Assembly: GCF_900114095.1 (NCBI RefSeq)
Contig: NZ_FORV01000003.1
Span: 124,001-188,000 of the forward strand
From: Sphingomonas sp. NFR04
GTDB taxonomy: Bacteria > Pseudomonadota > Alphaproteobacteria > Sphingomonadales > Sphingomonadaceae
Length of the DNA stretch: 64,000 nt
Reading direction: 5' to 3'
The position numbers were made by a program, and so were the translations under genes. The notes under the pieces were generated by a model. That model did not search any database. It was given only the letters and a program-made list of their open reading frames with translations, and had not been told where the DNA came from. This document shows, piece by piece, positions 7,587-15,924 of the stretch (the stretch's first letter is position 1; every line of letters begins with the position of its first letter).

Positions 7587-10253
7587 TTACCCGCTGTTGC
7601 GCAGCGCGGTGGCGATCGCGTTGATCGACAGGAGGATGCCCTCGCCGATCCGCGGATCCTCCTCGCCCGCCCGGTGCCGTTTCATCAGCTCGATCTGGAG
7701 CAGGTTGAGCGGCTCGATATAGGGCAGCCGCAGCCGGATCGAGGTGTCGAGCAGCGGGTGCTTCTCCAGCAGCCGCGTCTGGCGCGTCACCTGGAGCAGC
7801 CCGTCCTGGGTCTGCTGCCAGCCGTCCTTGATCCGCCCGAAGATGGCGTCGCGCAGTTCGGCATCCTCGACCAGCGCGGCATAATGGCTGGCGATGCCCA
7901 TGTCGGACTTGGCGAGCACCTGCTCCATATTGTCGAGCGTCGCGCGGAACAGCGGCCAGGCGGTGGCCATCTCGCGCAGCAGCCCCTTGTCCTCGAACGC
8001 GTCCAGCGCCGCGCCGACGCCGTACCAGCCCGGCAGCATCACGCGGGCCTGCGCCCAGCTGAACACCCAGGGGATGGCGCGCAGATCCTCGATCGCATCG
8101 CTCTTCTTGCGGCTCGCCGGCCGCGAGCCGATCTTGAGGCCCGCAATCTCGGCGATCGGCGTCATCTGGCGGAAGAAGGTGGTGAAGCCGGGGGTCTCGT
8201 AGACCAGCCCGCGATAGGCGCGGAAGGCGCTGTCGGAGAGCTGGTCCATCGCCGCCGCGAACCGCTCGGCATCGGCAGGCGCGAGCCGCTCGGGCTCCAG
8301 GCTGGCGAGCAGCGTGGCCGAGGTCATCGCCTCCAAATTGGTCATCGCGCTTTCTGCGCTGCCATATTTGGCGGCGATCACCTCGCCCTGCTCGGTGATG
8401 CGGATGCGGCCCTGCACCGTGCCCGGCGGCTGGGCGAGGATCGCCGAGAAGCTCGATCCACCGCCGCGCCCCACCGCGCCGCCGCGGCCATGGAACAGCT
8501 GCATGGCGATGCCCGCCTCCTCGAACACCGGCTTGAGCGCGGTCGAGCCGCGGCTCAGCTGCCAGGTCGAGGTGAGATAGCCCCCGTCCTTATTGGAGTC
8601 GGAATAGCCGATCATCACTTCCTGGTGCCCGCGTGCCGCCGCGATGGCGGCGACTTCGGGCAGGCCCAGCCAGGCCGCCATGATCGGCGGCGCGGCTTCC
8701 AGATCGGCGATGGTCTCGAACAGCGGGATGGCCATGATATGGGCCTGCGGCTTCTCGCCCGGCACATAGAGCCCGGCTTCCTTGAGCAGGATGTGCACCT
8801 CGAGCAGGTCGGACACTGACTGCGCCATCGACACAATGTAATGGCGGATGCAGTCGCGGCCATAGCGGGCATGCGCCGCCGCCGCCTCGCGGACGATCGC
8901 GAGTTCGGTGGCGGTTTCCTCCGAATAGACGGCGTAGGGGCTGGTCAGCGGGCGCGCATTGGCAAGCTCGCGGCGGAGCAGGTCGATCCGCGCGTCCTCG
9001 TCGAGCGCGGCATAATCGTCGCAAACCCCCGCGGACTGGAGCAGCTCCGCGACCACGCGCTCGTGGATCGCGCTGTTCTGGCGCATGTCGAGCGTGGCGA
9101 GGTGGAAGCCGAACGTCTCCACCGCGCGGATCAGCCGACCCAGTGCGCCGCCGGTCGCCAGCGGTCCGCCATCGGCGAGCCCGCGCGCGATGGCGACGAG
9201 GTCCTCGCGGAACTCGGCGGGATGGCCGTAGGGTGCGGCCGGGATCGGCGAGGGTCGGCCCGGCTGCTTGCCGACCAGCTTTTCATGCGTGGCGGAGAGG
9301 CGGGCATAGATGCCGGTCAGCGCGCGGCGATAGGGTTCGTCGCTGCGGCTCTTGCCGGTGTCGCCGCTGGCCTCGGCGAGTTGGAGCACCGCCTCGGGCA
9401 CGTCCGTATGCTCGGTCGAGATCGACAGTTCGGCGCCGAGCGCGTGGACCGATTCGAGATAATGGTCGAGCACGGTCTCGGCCGCGCGGGCGAGCGCGAA
9501 GCGCATCGAGTCGGCGGTGACGAAGGGATTGCCGTCGCGGTCGCCGCCGATCCAGCTGCCCGGGCGCAGGAAGCTCGGCGCTCGGTCGCCCAGCGCGCGG
9601 TCCCAGCGGGCGTAGAGCGCGGGCAGCACCGGCAGGAACACGTCGCGGAAATAGGAGAGCGCGGTCTCGACCTCGTCGGGCACGCCCAGCTTCTCGCGGC
9701 GGAGCACCCGGGTCTGCCAGAGCAGCGCGATCTGACGGAGGATGGCCTCTTCCACCTGGTCGCCGTCCGGCGTCTCGGCAACGCCCTGGTCGCGCAGCGC
9801 CATCAGTTCGGCGATGCGGTTCTTGTGGTCGATCATCGACTTGCGCCGCACCTCGGTGGGATGGGCGGTGAGCACGGGGCTGACCAAGGCATGGTCGAGC
9901 AGCGCCATCACCGGCTCGCGGCCGATCCCCGACCTGGCCAGCCGCTCCAGCGCGGCGGCGACATCGGCGTCCTTCTCGGTCGCGACGCCCTGGCGATCCT
10001 CGGCCAGGTTGGCGAGCATCGAGAACAGCATGAAGCCGCGGACGAAATCGAGCGTCTCGTCCAGGCTCAGCCGGTCGAGCCCGGAATCGATCTTCCCCGC
10101 CCCTGCCACGCCGCGATGCCGGTCGACCGAGGTCGCGCGGATATATTCGATCCGCTTGAACAATTCCTCGCCGCCATAGGCACGAATGACGTCGCCGAGC
10201 AGCCGTCCCAGGAAGCGGATGTCGGGGTTGTTGGTGATCGCGAGTGTGGCCAT
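7587..10253 (-). CDS. ppc: Phosphoenolpyruvate carboxylase
   Basis: An 888-residue enzyme that carboxylates phosphoenolpyruvate to oxaloacetate with bicarbonate, refilling the citric acid cycle. The full family signature set is visible: VLTAHPTEVRRKS with the catalytic histidine at about residue 131, GGDRDGNPFVT, GYSDSNKDGG with the active lysine near residue 555, the glycine loop FHGRGGAVGRGGG, and RITEQGEVIAAKYG. The length is normal for the bacterial enzyme. ATG 10253 is preferred; a GTG six bases upstream is in frame. It is divergent from the MpaB-like gene, with about 70 bases between them. Confidence 0.97.
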   Translation of the reverse strand: MATLAITNNPDIRFLGRLLGDVIRAYGGEELFKRIEYIRATSVDRHRGVAGAGKIDSGLDRLSLDETLDFVRGFMLFSMLANLAEDRQGVATEKDADVAAALERLARSGIGREPVMALLDHALVSPVLTAHPTEVRRKSMIDHKNRIAELMALRDQGVAETPDGDQVEEAILRQIALLWQTRVLRREKLGVPDEVETALSYFRDVFLPVLPALYARWDRALGDRAPSFLRPGSWIGGDRDGNPFVTADSMRFALARAAETVLDHYLESVHALGAELSISTEHTDVPEAVLQLAEASGDTGKSRSDEPYRRALTGIYARLSATHEKLVGKQPGRPSPIPAAPYGHPAEFREDLVAIARGLADGGPLATGGALGRLIRAVETFGFHLATLDMRQNSAIHERVVAELLQSAGVCDDYAALDEDARIDLLRRELANARPLTSPYAVYSEETATELAIVREAAAAHARYGRDCIRHYIVSMAQSVSDLLEVHILLKEAGLYVPGEKPQAHIMAIPLFETIADLEAAPPIMAAWLGLPEVAAIAAARGHQEVMIGYSDSNKDGGYLTSTWQLSRGSTALKPVFEEAGIAMQLFHGRGGAVGRGGGSSFSAILAQPPGTVQGRIRITEQGEVIAAKYGSAESAMTNLEAMTSATLLASLEPERLAPADAERFAAAMDQLSDSAFRAYRGLVYETPGFTTFFRQMTPIAEIAGLKIGSRPASRKKSDAIEDLRAIPWVFSWAQARVMLPGWYGVGAALDAFEDKGLLREMATAWPLFRATLDNMEQVLAKSDMGIASHYAALVEDAELRDAIFGRIKDGWQQTQDGLLQVTRQTRLLEKHPLLDTSIRLRLPYIEPLNLLQIELMKRHRAGEEDPRIGEGILLSINAIATALRNSG

Positions 10254-10325
10254 GGGCACGATTGCTGCACTGCAAAGCGAACCCGGTCAACTTGTTCGCG
10301 CTACCAGAGTACCTAGCTTAGCAAG

Positions 10326-11171
10326 ATGGATTTCGTTGCATTTGCAACCCACAGCGTACGGCGGGCGATGGTCGGCCAGGTGCGCGCCGTTTTCAACGAC
10401 GCGGCGCGCGGCGAAACGCCGGTGCAGCCGAGCGACGACGCGCTGTTCCCCCGCGATTCGGTGCTGTGGCGGGTACATGGCGACGTCACCACGATGATGG
10501 TCGGCGGCGTCGCGGCGCTGCTGCTGCAGATGCTCCACCCGGCGGTGCTGGCGGGGGTGTGGGATCATTCGAAGTTCCGCCACGACATGCTCGGTCGCCT
10601 GCGCGGCACGGCGCGCTTCATCGCCCAGACCAGCTATGCGTCGCGTGACGAGGCCGAGGCGGCGATCGCGCGGGTGCGGACCATCCACCAGCATATCCGC
10701 GGTACCCTGCCCGACGGCACCCCCTATCGCGCCGACGATCCCCGGCTGCTCGCCTGGGTGCATGTGACCGAGGCAGTGAGCTTCCTCGACGGCTGGATCC
10801 GCTATGCCGAGCCGGGCATGTCCCGCGCCGACCAGGACCGCTATTTCGCCGAATTCGCGCAGGTGGCGGAGGCGCTGGGCGCCGAACCGGTGCCGCACAG
10901 CCGCGCCGAAGCGATGGCGCTGATCGCGACCATGCGCGCCGAGCTGCGCCATGACGAACGCACCCGCGAGGTCGCGCGGCTGCTGCTGGAACAGCCCGCG
11001 CCCAACCTCGCGACCAAGCCCTTCCAGGCAATGACCTTCGCCGCCGCGATCGACCTGCTGCCCGGCTGGGCGCGGCAGATGCACCACCTGTCCACCCCGC
11101 CGCTCGCGGGACCGGCGGTACGGCTCGGTACCCGCGGCGTGGCGGAGACGCTGCGCTGGGCGTTCCGCTAA
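10326..11171 (+). CDS. MpaB-like/DUF2236 family oxygenase-type protein
   Basis: A 281-residue protein of the DUF2236 family, which includes fungal MpaB and the latex-clearing protein Lcp (a b-type haem oxygenase). The family features seen are LWRVHGDVTTMMVGGVAALL with LLQMLHPAVLAGVWDHS at about residues 45-80, then RLRGTARFI, and AWVHVTEAVSFLDGW with a conserved histidine near residue 141. The histidines are candidate haem ligands. The substrate is unknown. It stands alone, divergent from ppc and convergent with the YoaK-like gene 4 bases downstream. Confidence 0.88.
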   Translation: MDFVAFATHSVRRAMVGQVRAVFNDAARGETPVQPSDDALFPRDSVLWRVHGDVTTMMVGGVAALLLQMLHPAVLAGVWDHSKFRHDMLGRLRGTARFIAQTSYASRDEAEAAIARVRTIHQHIRGTLPDGTPYRADDPRLLAWVHVTEAVSFLDGWIRYAEPGMSRADQDRYFAEFAQVAEALGAEPVPHSRAEAMALIATMRAELRHDERTREVARLLLEQPAPNLATKPFQAMTFAAAIDLLPGWARQMHHLSTPPLAGPAVRLGTRGVAETLRWAFR

Positions 11172-11175
11172 GGGC

Positions 11176-11847
11176 TCAGCGCACCAGCGTGAGGTCCGGC
11201 CGCCCGCGCGGTCGGGTCATGCTCGCCAGCAGCAGCGTCAGCACGGCCGAGAAGATCGGCGCCAGCCACAGCGCGTTCCAGCCCCAGCGGAACTGGCTCT
11301 CCGCGCCGATCACCACCCCGCTGACAAAACCCAGCCACAGCGCCAGATAGCGGATCCAGCCGAAGCGATCGGCATCGCCCATCAGCGCGCCCGCCAGCTT
11401 CTGCCCCAGCTTGACCAGCGACCCGGTCATGTAGGTGAGGCCGATCGTCACTTCGCCGTCGCGCTGGAACACGCCGTTCTCGGTGCCCATCGCGGCGGCG
11501 AGCAGCAGCAGCACGACCGGGCCGGGCATCAGCGTCGCGACCAGCGCGGCGAGCGTCAGCAGCAGCGTCACCGCCGTCATCACCACCGGCTGGTGGCGGT
11601 GCGGGCGGGCGCGGCCGATCACGCTCGACAGGATCACGCCCGCCACGAAGCTCATCACCAGCGACGCGGCGATGGCGGCATCATAGGTCGAGCCGCTGCC
11701 GAGGCCGACGCCGAGCCGCGTCGAATTGCCGCTCATGAACGAGGCGAAGAAGCCGCCCAGGCTGGTGAAGGCGAGCGCATCGACGAAGCCGGCGAGAGCC
11801 GCCAGGAGGATCGCGAGCGCGATCAGCGGGGACTCGGTACGTTGCAT
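11176..11847 (-). CDS. YoaK/DUF1275 family membrane protein
   Basis: A 223-residue protein with six or seven membrane segments. Residues 10-45 carry the DUF1275 signature: AGFVDALAFTSLGGFFASFMSGN followed by TR, and the later stretch MGTENGVFQRDG with TGLTYMTGSLVKLGQ-like spacing is also typical (here IGLTYMTGSLVKLG). The frame is open further upstream, but ATG 11847 gives the conserved N-terminus. The function is unknown in the family, which is often annotated as a transporter. It is divergent from the TRIC-like gene across an 81-base gap that must hold both promoters. Confidence 0.88.
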   Translation of the reverse strand: MQRTESPLIALAILLAALAGFVDALAFTSLGGFFASFMSGNSTRLGVGLGSGSTYDAAIAASLVMSFVAGVILSSVIGRARPHRHQPVVMTAVTLLLTLAALVATLMPGPVVLLLLAAAMGTENGVFQRDGEVTIGLTYMTGSLVKLGQKLAGALMGDADRFGWIRYLALWLGFVSGVVIGAESQFRWGWNALWLAPIFSAVLTLLLASMTRPRGRPDLTLVR

Positions 11848-11928
11848 GGGCCCTCTCTGCCCCAAGCGGCGGCCCCGCGCCAAGAGCCGTGTTTGACTTC
11901 GGCGCCGCCCGCGCGGCAAAGCGAGGGC

Positions 11929-12564
11929 ATGAACAGTTCGGTCGCCGCCCAAGTCGGTCCCATCCTGCCCTGGCTCGACCTGTTCGGCATCGCGGTGTTC
12001 GCCGCCACCGGCGCGCTCGCCGCCACACGGCACCAGCAGACCATCGTCACCGCCACCTTCTTCGCGCTGATCACCGGCGTGGGCGGCGGCACGGTGCGCG
12101 ACCTGCTGATCGGGGCGCCGGTCTTCTGGGTACACGATGCCTCGGTCGCCTCGCTGTGCCTGGGCGTGTCGGCGATCGTGTGGATCACGCCGCAGCATTG
12201 GTGGAGCGATCGAACGTTCGCCTGGCTCGATGCGCTGGGGCTGGCCGCCTATGCCGCGTTCGGCGCCGCCAAGTCACTCGGCTATGGCATCCCGCCGGTG
12301 CCCGCGGCGGTGATGGGGGTGGTGGGGGCGTGCGTCGGCGGAATCATCCGCGACGTGCTGGCCGGCGAGCCCTCCATCCTAATGCGCCCCGAGCTGTACG
12401 TCACCGCGGCGGCGCTCACCGCCTCGCTGTATGTGCTGCTCAGCCTGCTCGGACTCCCGCCCTATGCCGCAGGGCTGGCCTCCGCCACCGCAGGCTTCGC
12501 GCTGCGGGGGGCGGCGATGGTCTGGAAATGGGGCCTGCCCGCCTATCGCGGCGGCAAGGGCTGA
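11929..12564 (+). CDS. TRIC/YadS (UPF0126) family cation channel-like membrane protein
   Basis: A 211-residue protein with seven predicted membrane helices, made of two UPF0126 repeats. The first repeat contains FAATGALAATRH and GVGGGTVRDLLIG, the second AAYAAFGAAKSLGYG and GACVGGIIRDVLAGEPSILM. The glycine-rich GGGxxRD motif in each half is the hallmark of prokaryotic trimeric intracellular cation channel homologues, which conduct monovalent cations. The open frame runs further upstream, but ATG 11929 begins the conserved region. The physiological role in bacteria is poorly known. Confidence 0.9.
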   Translation: MNSSVAAQVGPILPWLDLFGIAVFAATGALAATRHQQTIVTATFFALITGVGGGTVRDLLIGAPVFWVHDASVASLCLGVSAIVWITPQHWWSDRTFAWLDALGLAAYAAFGAAKSLGYGIPPVPAAVMGVVGACVGGIIRDVLAGEPSILMRPELYVTAAALTASLYVLLSLLGLPPYAAGLASATAGFALRGAAMVWKWGLPAYRGGKG

Positions 12565-12625
12565 GACTACTCCGATCCTACAGAAGATCGACCACCCGGC
12601 AGCGGCTGCAATCCGCGCAGTATTG

Positions 12626-12655
12626 TTGCCAATTTCGTACTAAGTCTGTTATAAA
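12626..12655 (+). promoter_or_regulatory. Sigma70-type promoter of the PEP-CTERM protein gene
   Basis: TTGCCA at 12626-12631 and TATAAA at 12650-12655 are 18 bases apart, in an A/T-richer patch that contrasts with the G/C-rich surroundings. The start codon is 63 bases downstream, preceded by a GGAGGA-type ribosome binding site. Confidence 0.6.
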
Positions 12656-12718
12656 CGCGGCGCTTTACGCTTGTGCCGCGTACGATCTCACAAAAACAGA
12701 TACTTAGTGGAGGATTGC

Positions 12719-13231
12719 ATGAAACGCACGCTCTTCTTAGGGGCTTGCTGTGTTGCAGCAGTTGCCGCCTCTTCACAGGCCAATGCAGCACCGCAGTACA
12801 GGTTCGTGATCACCGGAAGTCAGACGATCAAGTTCGTCTTGGCCGCATCCCCGACCCCGCCGGTAGTCGATCCGGGAAATTATTTCGTTCTCCCCGGCGT
12901 CACGGGTACCATCGATAACCTCGCCGCGACGTTCGATCTGGGCTTTGGCAGCCCAAGCTATTTCTTCAATTTCGGCCTGATCAACAACACCGTCGGCTAC
13001 GGCTTCGTCTCGACGGGTACCACCCTGTTCACGGGCACCGAGTCCGCGCCGACCTTCAAGCTGGGCACGTTCACCCTCACCCCGGACACGCCCGGCCCGA
13101 ATTACAGCCTCAGCATCACGGCAGTTCCCGAGCCCGCGAGCTGGGCGATGCTGCTGGCTGGCTTCGGCGCGCTCGGCATGAGGATCCGCCGGCGCCGCGA
13201 CATGACCGTGCGCGTCCGTTTCAGCGGCTGA
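12719..13231 (+). CDS. Exported protein with a PEP-CTERM sorting signal
   Basis: A 170-residue exported protein. Residues 1-23 form a signal peptide ending in ANAA. The C-terminus carries a PEP-CTERM tripartite signal from about residue 136: VPEPASWAM, the hydrophobic stretch LLAGFGALGM and a basic RIRRRR cluster. Exosortases recognise such signals during export linked to exopolysaccharide. Unusually, about ten residues (DMTVRVRFSG) follow the basic cluster. The middle is Gly/Thr/Phe-rich and likely beta-structured. No exosortase is in the window, but the sorting system's PrsK/PrsR regulators are 3-6 kb downstream. A GTGGAGGA site precedes the ATG. Confidence 0.9.
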   Translation: MKRTLFLGACCVAAVAASSQANAAPQYRFVITGSQTIKFVLAASPTPPVVDPGNYFVLPGVTGTIDNLAATFDLGFGSPSYFFNFGLINNTVGYGFVSTGTTLFTGTESAPTFKLGTFTLTPDTPGPNYSLSITAVPEPASWAMLLAGFGALGMRIRRRRDMTVRVRFSG

Positions 13232-13245
13232 TCGTCTCGGTCCCA

Positions 13246-13284
13246 CCGCAACGCAGCTGATCCAAACGATCGGCTGCGTTGCGG
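13246..13284. terminator. Bidirectional hairpin terminator
   Basis: CCGCAACGCAGC at 13246-13257 pairs perfectly with GCTGCGTTGCGG at 13273-13284; an inner GATC/GATC pair can extend the stem. It sits between two convergent genes (PEP-CTERM protein and manC) and can serve both, although neither side has a long T-run. Confidence 0.65.
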
Positions 13285-13320
13285 TCACCGGCGATCCTGC
13301 AGACCTCGGCCCTCTCGGCC

Positions 13321-14379
13321 TCAGTCCTTCATCGCGTCGATCAGCTTCTTCACGTCCTGGCTGCGGCCGCGCGGCAGCACCAGCACGTCGGCGCCCGAGA
13401 CGACCACGATCAGGTCCTTCACGCCGACCAGCGCGACACGCTTGCCGGGCTCGCTCTGCACCAGGCAGTTGGTCGCCTCGATCGCCACCACGTCGCCGCG
13501 CACGACATTGCCGCCCGCATCGGGATTGCTGATCGCGTGCAGCGCATCCCAGCTGCCCACGTCGCTCCACCCCATCGCCACCGGCACCACCGCGACGCGC
13601 GGGGCCTTTTCCATCACCGCATAGTCGATCGAATCGGACGGGCAGGCGGCGAAGCTTTCCGCATCGGGGAAGATGCGCGCGCCTTCGCGCCGCGCCTTGT
13701 CCATCGCCTGCTGCGCGGCGACCAGCATCTCGGGCGCGAACACGCTGAGCGCGCCGAGATACATGTCGGCACGGAACAGGAAGATGCCGCCGTTCCAGGC
13801 ATGGTCGCCCGAGGCCAGCATCGCCTCGGCACGGTCACGCGGCGGCTTTTCGACGAAACGGTCGACGCGGTGGACGCCCGGTGCGAGTTCCTCCTCGCCG
13901 ATCTTGATCCAGCCATAGCCGGTCTCGGGCGAATCGGGGGTGATGCCGAAGGTGACCAGCCAGCCTTCGTTGACCAGCGGCAGCGCCGAATCGATCGCGG
14001 CATGGAAGGCGTCGACATCGGAAATCACATGGTCGGACGGCATTACCAGGATCGGCTCGCTGCCGCTGCCCGCCGCCACCGCGGCGAGCGCGATCGCGGG
14101 CGCGGTGTTGCGACCGATCGGCTCGAGGATCAGCGCGCGTACCGCGAGGTCTACCTGCGCGAGTTGCTCCTCCACGAGATCGGCATGGAAGGCGTTGGCG
14201 ACCACGATCGGCGCGGTGAATCGAGTCCCCGAAGCGCGGCGCGCGGTCAGCTGGAGCATCGTCTCCTCGGCGGTCAGCGACAATAGCTGCTTGGGGCGTT
14301 CGGGCCGCGACATCGGCCACAGGCGGGTGCCCGAACCGCCCGAGAGAATGACAGGCGTGATCGGCTTGGTATCCGGCAT
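13321..14379 (-). CDS. manC: Mannose-1-phosphate guanylyltransferase
   Basis: A 352-residue nucleotidyltransferase that makes GDP-mannose for exopolysaccharide. The nucleotide-binding signature ILSGGSGTRLWPMSRPERPK covers residues 11-30, and MPSDH and ENGGIFLF-like (WNGGIFLFRADM) segments follow in family order. It is the short form without the C-terminal mannose-6-phosphate isomerase domain found in many ManC/CpsB proteins. ATG 14379 is chosen because the in-frame residues upstream are not family-like. It is divergent from the glycosyltransferase gene, which fits a shared exopolysaccharide function. Confidence 0.92.
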   Translation of the reverse strand: MPDTKPITPVILSGGSGTRLWPMSRPERPKQLLSLTAEETMLQLTARRASGTRFTAPIVVANAFHADLVEEQLAQVDLAVRALILEPIGRNTAPAIALAAVAAGSGSEPILVMPSDHVISDVDAFHAAIDSALPLVNEGWLVTFGITPDSPETGYGWIKIGEEELAPGVHRVDRFVEKPPRDRAEAMLASGDHAWNGGIFLFRADMYLGALSVFAPEMLVAAQQAMDKARREGARIFPDAESFAACPSDSIDYAVMEKAPRVAVVPVAMGWSDVGSWDALHAISNPDAGGNVVRGDVVAIEATNCLVQSEPGKRVALVGVKDLIVVVSGADVLVLPRGRSQDVKKLIDAMKD

Positions 14380-14535
14380 GCGGAAGGGCTCCCTGGTTCG
14401 GTGCTGTGGAATAGCTGGGCGGTCTGCGCCTGTGAAACAAGGGTGGGCCGAAACGGTTGCGATACGACGCAAATTTGATGCGATGGCGCGGGCTTGGCCG
14501 TTCGTTTACCCTTCCGCGCTACACCGGGCGGCACC

Positions 14536-15924
14536 ATGATCCGCCTGTTCAAGCATTATGTCCCCAACACCGTGCTGCTGCTCGGCCTGCTGGACGTGAT
14601 CCTGCTGGTCACCGCCGGCGAGCTGGGCTGGCAGTTGCGCGCGCACCAGGCCGGCATCGATGTCGGCGCGATCGGCGAGCGGGTGCCGCAGCTGGCAAGC
14701 TTCGCGCTGGTGCTCGAAACCGCATTGGTGGCGCTCGGTGCCTATGGCGCGGAGGCACTCCAGTCGCTGCGCCACGCACTGGTGCGGCTGCTCGTCTCGA
14801 TCGGGCTCGGCGTGCTGGGGCTGGGCTTCCTCTATTTCCTGGTGCCGCCGATCGGCTTCTGGCGCTCCAACCTGCTCTATGCGGCGGCCACCGCCTTCGT
14901 GTTGCTGCTGCTGATGCGGGTGCTGCTTGGCAAGACGCTGGGTGGCGCCGCGTTCAAGCGGCGAATCGTCGTGCTCGGCGCCGGCCCGCGCGCGGCGCGG
15001 CTCAAGCAGCTGTCCAAGGTGCCCGGCGCCAGCTTCGCCATCGTCGGCTATGTCGCGATGAGCGACGCCAACCGCGTGATTCCCGAGGCGATCGCCCGCG
15101 ACGCGATCTACAACCTCGCCGATCATGTGGTGTTGCTCAACGCCAGCGAAGTGGTCCTCGCGCTGGAGGAGCGGCGCAACGCGCTACCGCTGAAGGACCT
15201 GCTGCGGATCAAGACCACCGGCGTCCATGTCAACGAATTCTCGACCTTTCTCGAGCGCGTTACCGGCCGCGTCGACCTCGACAGCGTCAACCCGAGCTGG
15301 CTGATCTTCTCCGACGGTTTCTCTTCCGGCCGGCGGATGTCGGGGCTGTTCAAGCGGCTGTTCGACATTCTCGCCAGCCTGGTCCTGCTGCTCGTCGCCT
15401 TCCCGCTGGTGATCGTCACCGCCGTGCTGATCAAGCTGGAGAGCCGCGGCCCGGCGCTCTACCGCCAGCAGCGCGTCGGCCTGTACGGCCAGGCGTTCGA
15501 CGTGCTCAAGCTGCGCTCGATGCGCCAGGATGCCGAGGCGCCCGGACAGGCGGTATGGGCGGAGGAGAATGATCCGCGCATCACCCGCATTGGCCGGATC
15601 ATCCGCAAGATCCGCATCGACGAGCTGCCGCAATGCTGGAGCGTGCTCAAGGGCGAGATGAGCTTCGTCGGACCGCGCCCGGAGCGGCCCAAGTTCGTCG
15701 AGGATCTGGAGCAGGCGCTGCCCTATTATGCCGAGCGGCACATGGTGAAGCCGGGCATCACCGGCTGGGCGCAGATCAACTATCCCTATGGCGCCTCGAT
15801 CGACGATGCCCGCCAGAAGCTCGAATATGACCTGTTCTACGCCAAGAACTATTCGCCCTTTCTCGACCTGCTGATCCTGCTGCAGACCGCGCGCGTCATC
15901 CTGTTCCCCAGCGGGGCGCGCTGA
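14536..15924 (+). CDS. Exopolysaccharide polyprenyl glycosylphosphotransferase (PEP-CTERM-associated type)
   Basis: A 462-residue priming glycosyltransferase that transfers a sugar-1-phosphate to undecaprenyl phosphate at the inner membrane. The N-terminal 130 residues hold four or five hydrophobic helices, then a Rossmann-like segment ([18 protein letters not shown]), a further membrane helix near residue 272 (KRLFDILASLVLLLVAFPL), and the catalytic bacterial sugar transferase domain with YRQQRVGLYGQ, KLRSMRQDAE, RIDELPQCW and GPRPERP. The order matches the PEP-CTERM/XrtA-associated subfamily. The ATG is at 14536; a TTG 42 bases earlier is less likely. Its stop overlaps the prsK start (TGATG). 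Confidence 0.93.
   Translation: MIRLFKHYVPNTVLLLGLLDVILLVTAGELGWQLRAHQAGIDVGAIGERVPQLASFALVLETALVALGAYGAEALQSLRHALVRLLVSIGLGVLGLGFLYFLVPPIGFWRSNLLYAAATAFVLLLLMRVLLGKTLGGAAFKRRIVVLGAGPRAARLKQLSKVPGASFAIVGYVAMSDANRVIPEAIARDAIYNLADHVVLLNASEVVLALEERRNALPLKDLLRIKTTGVHVNEFSTFLERVTGRVDLDSVNPSWLIFSDGFSSGRRMSGLFKRLFDILASLVLLLVAFPLVIVTAVLIKLESRGPALYRQQRVGLYGQAFDVLKLRSMRQDAEAPGQAVWAEENDPRITRIGRIIRKIRIDELPQCWSVLKGEMSFVGPRPERPKFVEDLEQALPYYAERHMVKPGITGWAQINYPYGASIDDARQKLEYDLFYAKNYSPFLDLLILLQTARVILFPSGAR

Noticed and set aside
14440..14480. A TGGG...TTGC pattern as a sigma54 promoter for the glycosylphosphotransferase
   Set aside because: The GG and GC dinucleotides are 11-12 bases apart instead of 10.
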